A stretch of DNA of 64,000 nt from Bombyx mori. Taxonomy: Eukaryota; Arthropoda; Insecta; Lepidoptera; Bombycidae. The position numbers were made by a program, and so were the translations under genes. Position 1 is the stretch's first letter, and each line of letters begins with the position of its first letter. Where the stretch lies: positions 7,192,001 through 7,256,000 of the forward strand of contig NC_085116.1 of NCBI RefSeq assembly GCF_030269925.1. The letters run 5' to 3'. The notes under the pieces were generated by a model. That model had not been told where the DNA came from, searched no databases, and saw only the letters and a list, made by a program, of their open reading frames with translations. This document shows, piece after piece, positions 39,401 through 45,400 of this stretch.

Positions 39401-42400
39401 GCACCGCAAGACGTGGCTGTAGCGAGCCATGGGGGTGGCTTGTGTCTAGCAGTACACGTCCATGAGCTGAGAGATAAAAAATGCTTCACAAAATTTTTCA
39501 TTCTGACTCTTTTTTTCTTTCAGACGAACAATGGGTGAATATATCGTCATGCCTATCATCAGTGCTAGCCGTCAGTCCGCGAAGCCGTGAATTCGGCGTG
39601 CACCGCCACCTGCCGAAGGTGTTACTCGAAATGTTGCAGGCGGCGCGCGACCATCTCTCGGTACAAGGGAAGCCGGCTGATGTCATCCGCAATGCTAATA
39701 ACGTGAGAGATCATTGCCAATGTTGTGCAATTGTACCTTTTTTTATAAGGCACATGTTTATCAAATGTAATCAATGTAACTGTTTATCAAATTGTTTTAT
39801 TTATTTATTGCTGAGATGAGTGGACGAGCTCACGGTCCACCTGGTGTTAAGTGTTTACCGGAGCCCATAGAGATCTACAACGTAAACGCCGCCACCCACC
39901 TTTGAGACATGAGTTGTAAGATCTCACTTTAGACAGTAAAACGGCTGCTCCGCCCTTCAAACCGAAATGCATTATTGCTTCGCGGCAGAAATAGGCAGGG
40001 TGGTGGTACCTACCCGTGCGGACTCACAAGATTTCCTACCCCCAGTAAACGTTTTTTTTTTGTTTGTTTTAGAATCCCGTTCTATGCACGTTGTACTGGG
40101 TGCTCACCAGCGTCGATTGTTTGATGGTAAATTGTCCTGCTGCCAAGATAAGTTTCGCGGAGGATAACATAGCGCTGTCGCTCAACAAGCTCTGGCCCTG
40201 GTGTATGATGACTGACCAACTACGCCAGGCAGTCATGCATTTGCTTTACACGTTTACGAACGATTGTGAAAAAGGTGCAGTATTTTATAATGTAACTGAA
40301 TAATCTTGTTTTCTTTTATTCGTTGTAAAACAATAATATATTGTTGCTTACGGGTTCTGTAGCTATTGAGCAAAATTGGAACCGCTATATTTCATAGTAG
40401 GTTCATACTAGAACAATGTATACAAATGGGATAATTTTAAAGTCATAATGGCCTAACTAAAGGATAAGATGTTCGAAATTGAAATACATACTTAATAAAT
40501 TTTCGTGAATATCTTCCACGATGAAGTAATAACATCGTGTAACAAAAATCGAACCCGCAAAAATTATACGCTTCGTAATTACTGCTGTAAGGGCGTCTTC
40601 TGAGCCCGCACGGATAGGTACCACTACCCTGAATATTTCTGCCGTGAAGCAGTTAAGGCGTTTCGGTTTTATCGTGGAGAAGCCGTACTGTAATAATTTA
40701 GACTTGGAACTCATGTCTCAAGGTGGATGGCGGCATTTGCTGTATTGATGACTATGAGCACCGGCGACCATTTAAGTCCAGATAGCCCATCAGCTCGTCC
40801 ACCCATCTAAGCAATAAAATAATAAAAAATTAAAAGCCAGTGCCTGTTTTGTTTTGCGTTAAAAAGTATGTTTTGTATGTACAAATTAAATTGAAGTATT
40901 CGAATTTTATTAAAATTTTAAACAAAATAAAAATAGGAAAAACTGTTTTCAAACTGTTGTTTTCATATTGGAATGTGTGATTTTTGAGATATGGTATAGT
41001 TTATATTACTGCATTTTTATATCTAATAGCTTTTGCCCGCGACTTCGTTCGCGTGGAATAGTTCACAAATAATGCTTTATTTTCGAACAAATTTGGTTAG
41101 CATAAAAAACGTTATAGTGAGCCAACCTTAACATATAGACATATGCTGTCGCGGACTTTTTTTTAGATCTTTTAAAGGGGAACAATTCTGTCATACATTA
41201 TTTTAGCGAAACTTTAACCGTTTTTGCAGCGCATGCAGCGGAAGCTCTCAAAAGGGACAAAAACCCCGATTTTGACACATTCTTTATTGGTGCTTCGCTT
41301 GTATTGATCTTAGCGTGATGTTATATAACCTATAGCCTTCTTCAATAAATGGGCTGTCTAACACTGAAAGAATTTTTCAAATCGGACCATAGTTCCTGAG
41401 ATTAGCGCGTTCAAACAAACAAACTCTTCAGCTGTATAATATTAGTATAGATCATGAACGTTAATCTGGACTACAGAACCCCTTACTGTGCACAGGTGAC
41501 AAAACGTGTCTAATTTTTTTTTAATGATAATGTGATCGTTTTGATCAGCCTATTCATCGATGTGCACGTGCGTGAGCGGCCGCAACCTGACGAGCGAGGT
41601 GTGTGCGCTGGCGGCCCGCGAGGCGGCGCTGCAGTCGCGCACTAGGGCCGACTCGCTGCTGCTACTCGCTTTAAATACGTTGAGGAATTGCCTACACCAT
41701 CACCACTGCCGAACTATCATTATAAAGGTAAATAGATTTTTCTTCTTTTTCCCGGGTATTATTTTTATGAATTCTCAGTTGTAGAATTTTTAAGATTTGA
41801 ATGATTGAACATTTGTGCAGTATTCTCGATAGTCGCTCGGGACTGCGGAAATTGAAATATTTGTACTGTATAATTAATAAGTATACAATTAAATAGTTGA
41901 ACTGTTCATCACGGCTGTTCTATTTTCTGTATAATCAATTCGATGGCTGCCTTCGTCTTGTAGATAATATAAGGGTAGTAAATAAATAAAAAAATTAAAA
42001 AAATTCAAACAATGGCTAGTTATCAATATAATGTTTGGGTTGGTTGTATTGTTGTCTATTTATGTGGATACCGTTTTTTCCTGGAATTCGTAATTTTAAT
42101 TTTCTATACTAATATTATAAAGAGGAAAGATTTGTTTGTTTGTTTCGAATAGGCTCCGAAACTACTGGACCGATTTGAAAAATTCTTTTTCCATTAGAAG
42201 CCGACATTGTCCCCAATGAACATAGGCTACTTTTTTATTTTATTTTATTTTTTTGGTTTCATTTGTGTTTTTATGTTTCCGAAGCGAAGCGAGGGCGGGT
42301 CGCTAGTTATTTGTAATTTTGTTTTCAATAGCCAAAGCTATGTACATTAATACTATTTTGCTGCGTGCATATTACTATACCATTTAGATTGCAATCCAGA

Positions 42401-45400
42401 TTAGATTTAGGTACTACTTGTACGATTTAGCTAATATGTACCTACTGTAATGATTGTAATTTGTTTGGTGCATCAATAAAAAATAAAAAAGGGTGTTTTA
42501 TTCTGATATGTTTTTATGCGTATTCTTTGTTATTCAGAGCGACGTGTTGAGTTCGGTGTACAGAATGTGCGTCCGAGAGCGCGTCCGCGGCGCGTGCGGG
42601 GCGGCGGACGCGTGGGCCGGGTTCGTGGAGACGCTGTCTCGGCACGCGGACGGCGCGGCGGCCGTGCTCGGGGCGCTGGCGCCGCGCGCCGCCATGTGCG
42701 CGCTGCCGCCGCCGCTGCGAGCTAAGCTCATGCCCGCTCTAGCTCACGGGGCGCATTATCATCGCGTTGCTTTTCTGCAGTCCTGTAAGTTAAATTACAT
42801 TATTAATAATTTTAGTGGTTGTTTTGTATGTTGTCAGCCCGCAGAGTGTGTACCACTGTCCTACTTGATTTCTGCCCCGAAGCTATCGTGTCCTCCTGTC
42901 TAAGGAGTAGGACAGCCGTATTATATTTTTGAAAGTGATCTCACGTCTCAAGATGTGCGGATGGCGGACGTCGTTGAGCTCGTCTGACCAAATATATGGC
43001 GATAAAAAAAAAAGTGTGGCACTCGGGAACTGCCGCAGTAAAGCTATTGCATAGCATTTTTTATTAACTTATGCAATTATAATTAGACAATGATAATTTA
43101 ATATTAAAATAATAATAAAACAAGACCACGCTATATTAAACATTAATAAAAGCAAAACATTAACTGTGCCCTTCACACTCATAAGCTAGACCGCGCGAGA
43201 GAGAGATGGGCAGACTTTTCATGATGCGCATGCAGTGTGACGGACGTCACGCCACGCGCTTATTCACAAACACTACACAAGCGCAACGTGTGAATGTTTT
43301 TTTTTTTTTTTTTTTTTATGATTGAAAGTTTACTGGTGGCCCGAAGGCCTTTCCAGTTTCACCAGGACAGGTGGGCGAGCAAAGGCTCAGCCAAGAGGGG
43401 TGGGATTTGCTAACAGCTGCCCGAGCGCCTCCGAAGGAGACCTAACAACTCAAGAGCAATTGTTTCGCGAATGAATCTACTACCGGATCGGAATCGCGAC
43501 CCGCTGAGAAGATCCGGCGAGAAACTCAGCGGGCTGATGCATGGGTTAGGTTGCACGTCGACCTCTTTGTCGAGTTCGACGAGTACGGTTACCGGGGTCC
43601 CTAAGCCTGCCCCTAGTATTAGAGCTGAAGGCATCTAATGCAAAGGTTATTGGATCTGATGGATCCGTAAGGACGTGTAACGTGTGAATGTGTTGAACGC
43701 GAGCTACATGGTAGGCGGAGTGAGGGGTGTAAGATTTTTTTCGTTACGGAATTTCATGATTCGGTCGCCGCGCTTAAGGCCCGCGTAAAAAGCTATGCAA
43801 TAGCTTAAAATATTATACTTCTTAGGTAATAAAATGAAAGATAAACTTTGTAAGGTATAAAACCTGTAAGCTGTAATATTAAGTAAGTCTCCATTCCAGT
43901 ATGAGGATTTGAGGATATTAATCAGGATTTATATTAAACCACGTAATTAGAATGTATTTTATCATATATATTTTTCATGACGCTCTCACGACCCACCGTT
44001 ACTAATATTGTAGGCAAACGAGCATATGACGCACCCGATGGTGACTGCTTACCGTCGCACATGCACATCCGCTATGTCATGGCAAAGTCAAACCTTTTTC
44101 TTGCTGCTGAATACTCCCCATAACTTGACTTGAAGGGAGAGAATAGAAGTCCCTTCGCAGACCTAGAAGAGGTTTCAATCTGTAGGAATGGGATTATTCA
44201 AAATTTAGGAGTCCCAGCCCAGAGATGGGCACCGTACTCCACCAGAGGCGGATCTTGTGCTTTTCAAAGCATAAGTATTTGTCCGGGTCTTGCCTGGACT
44301 TCTTTGCGTTGTTGGAAAAGTTATTCCAGCATTTTAGATGCCAATTGGTGTTTAATTTTACTCGATTAGCTGCGCTTGAAACGAAAAGTCGGAAAACATT
44401 GTATTTAAAATAATTGAATATGCAATTTCGAAAAGGGCACATCTCTGAAAATGTAAAATATTCAGGGAATGAAAAAACTGATTATTTTCTAAGGTAGTGT
44501 AAAATTTAAAATATTAACTTTTGAGATATATTTTAGTGTTAATTAGCAATTGAAAATAACTGGAATTATTATAAAATGGGTGTAGGTAAGCCTCAAAACT
44601 ACATGCATATGAAAAAACGTATTTGACAAAATATGCGACATGTGCCCTTTTCGAAATTGCATATTCAATTGGATTCGTAAGTTAATGAAGAATATTTTCT
44701 GTTGTGAATCGTAGGAAGTAGGAAGCGAACAAATACATTCGCGCATTGTTGTGTCGAATTGTAAAATATCTTCGAATGACGTAAACTAGTTTTGTAAAAT
44801 TACTACCTACTAAATTTGCAAATAAATTGTTATGTTCACCGACACAATGTGTAACGAAACATTCGAACTGACGCTAATGTGTTAGTAAAATATCGAGCAA
44901 CAATACAGTGTGTTGACGTTTTAAATGACCGGTCCTACGTGTGCTATTTTTCACAGTAATATACGAATTTTTGGCAAATTAAATATATTGATATTCAGAG
45001 GCTCTGTTTCAATGTTGTATGGGAATTAAGAGACCTTTTCCTAATTGGTAGTCACTATTATAGAACAATTTTAAACTTTTCAATTATTATTTATTTGCGT
45101 TTCGACAACATCTTCTATCTTGTTCTTCTATATATATAAAAATGAATTGCTGTTCGTTAGTCTCGCTAAAACTCGAGAACGGCTGGACCGATTTGGCTAA
45201 TTTTGGTCTTGAATTATTTGTGGAAGTCCAGAGAAGGTTTAAAAGGTAGATAAATATGAAAATGCTCAGAATTAAATAAAAATAACCACCCAGCACACAC
45301 CAGGTGGGCTGTAAGCTCGTCTACATAAGTAAAAAAAAAATTAAAAAAAAATCCTTTATATAAATAATATAATATGTATGCATATTATTAGATAATATGG

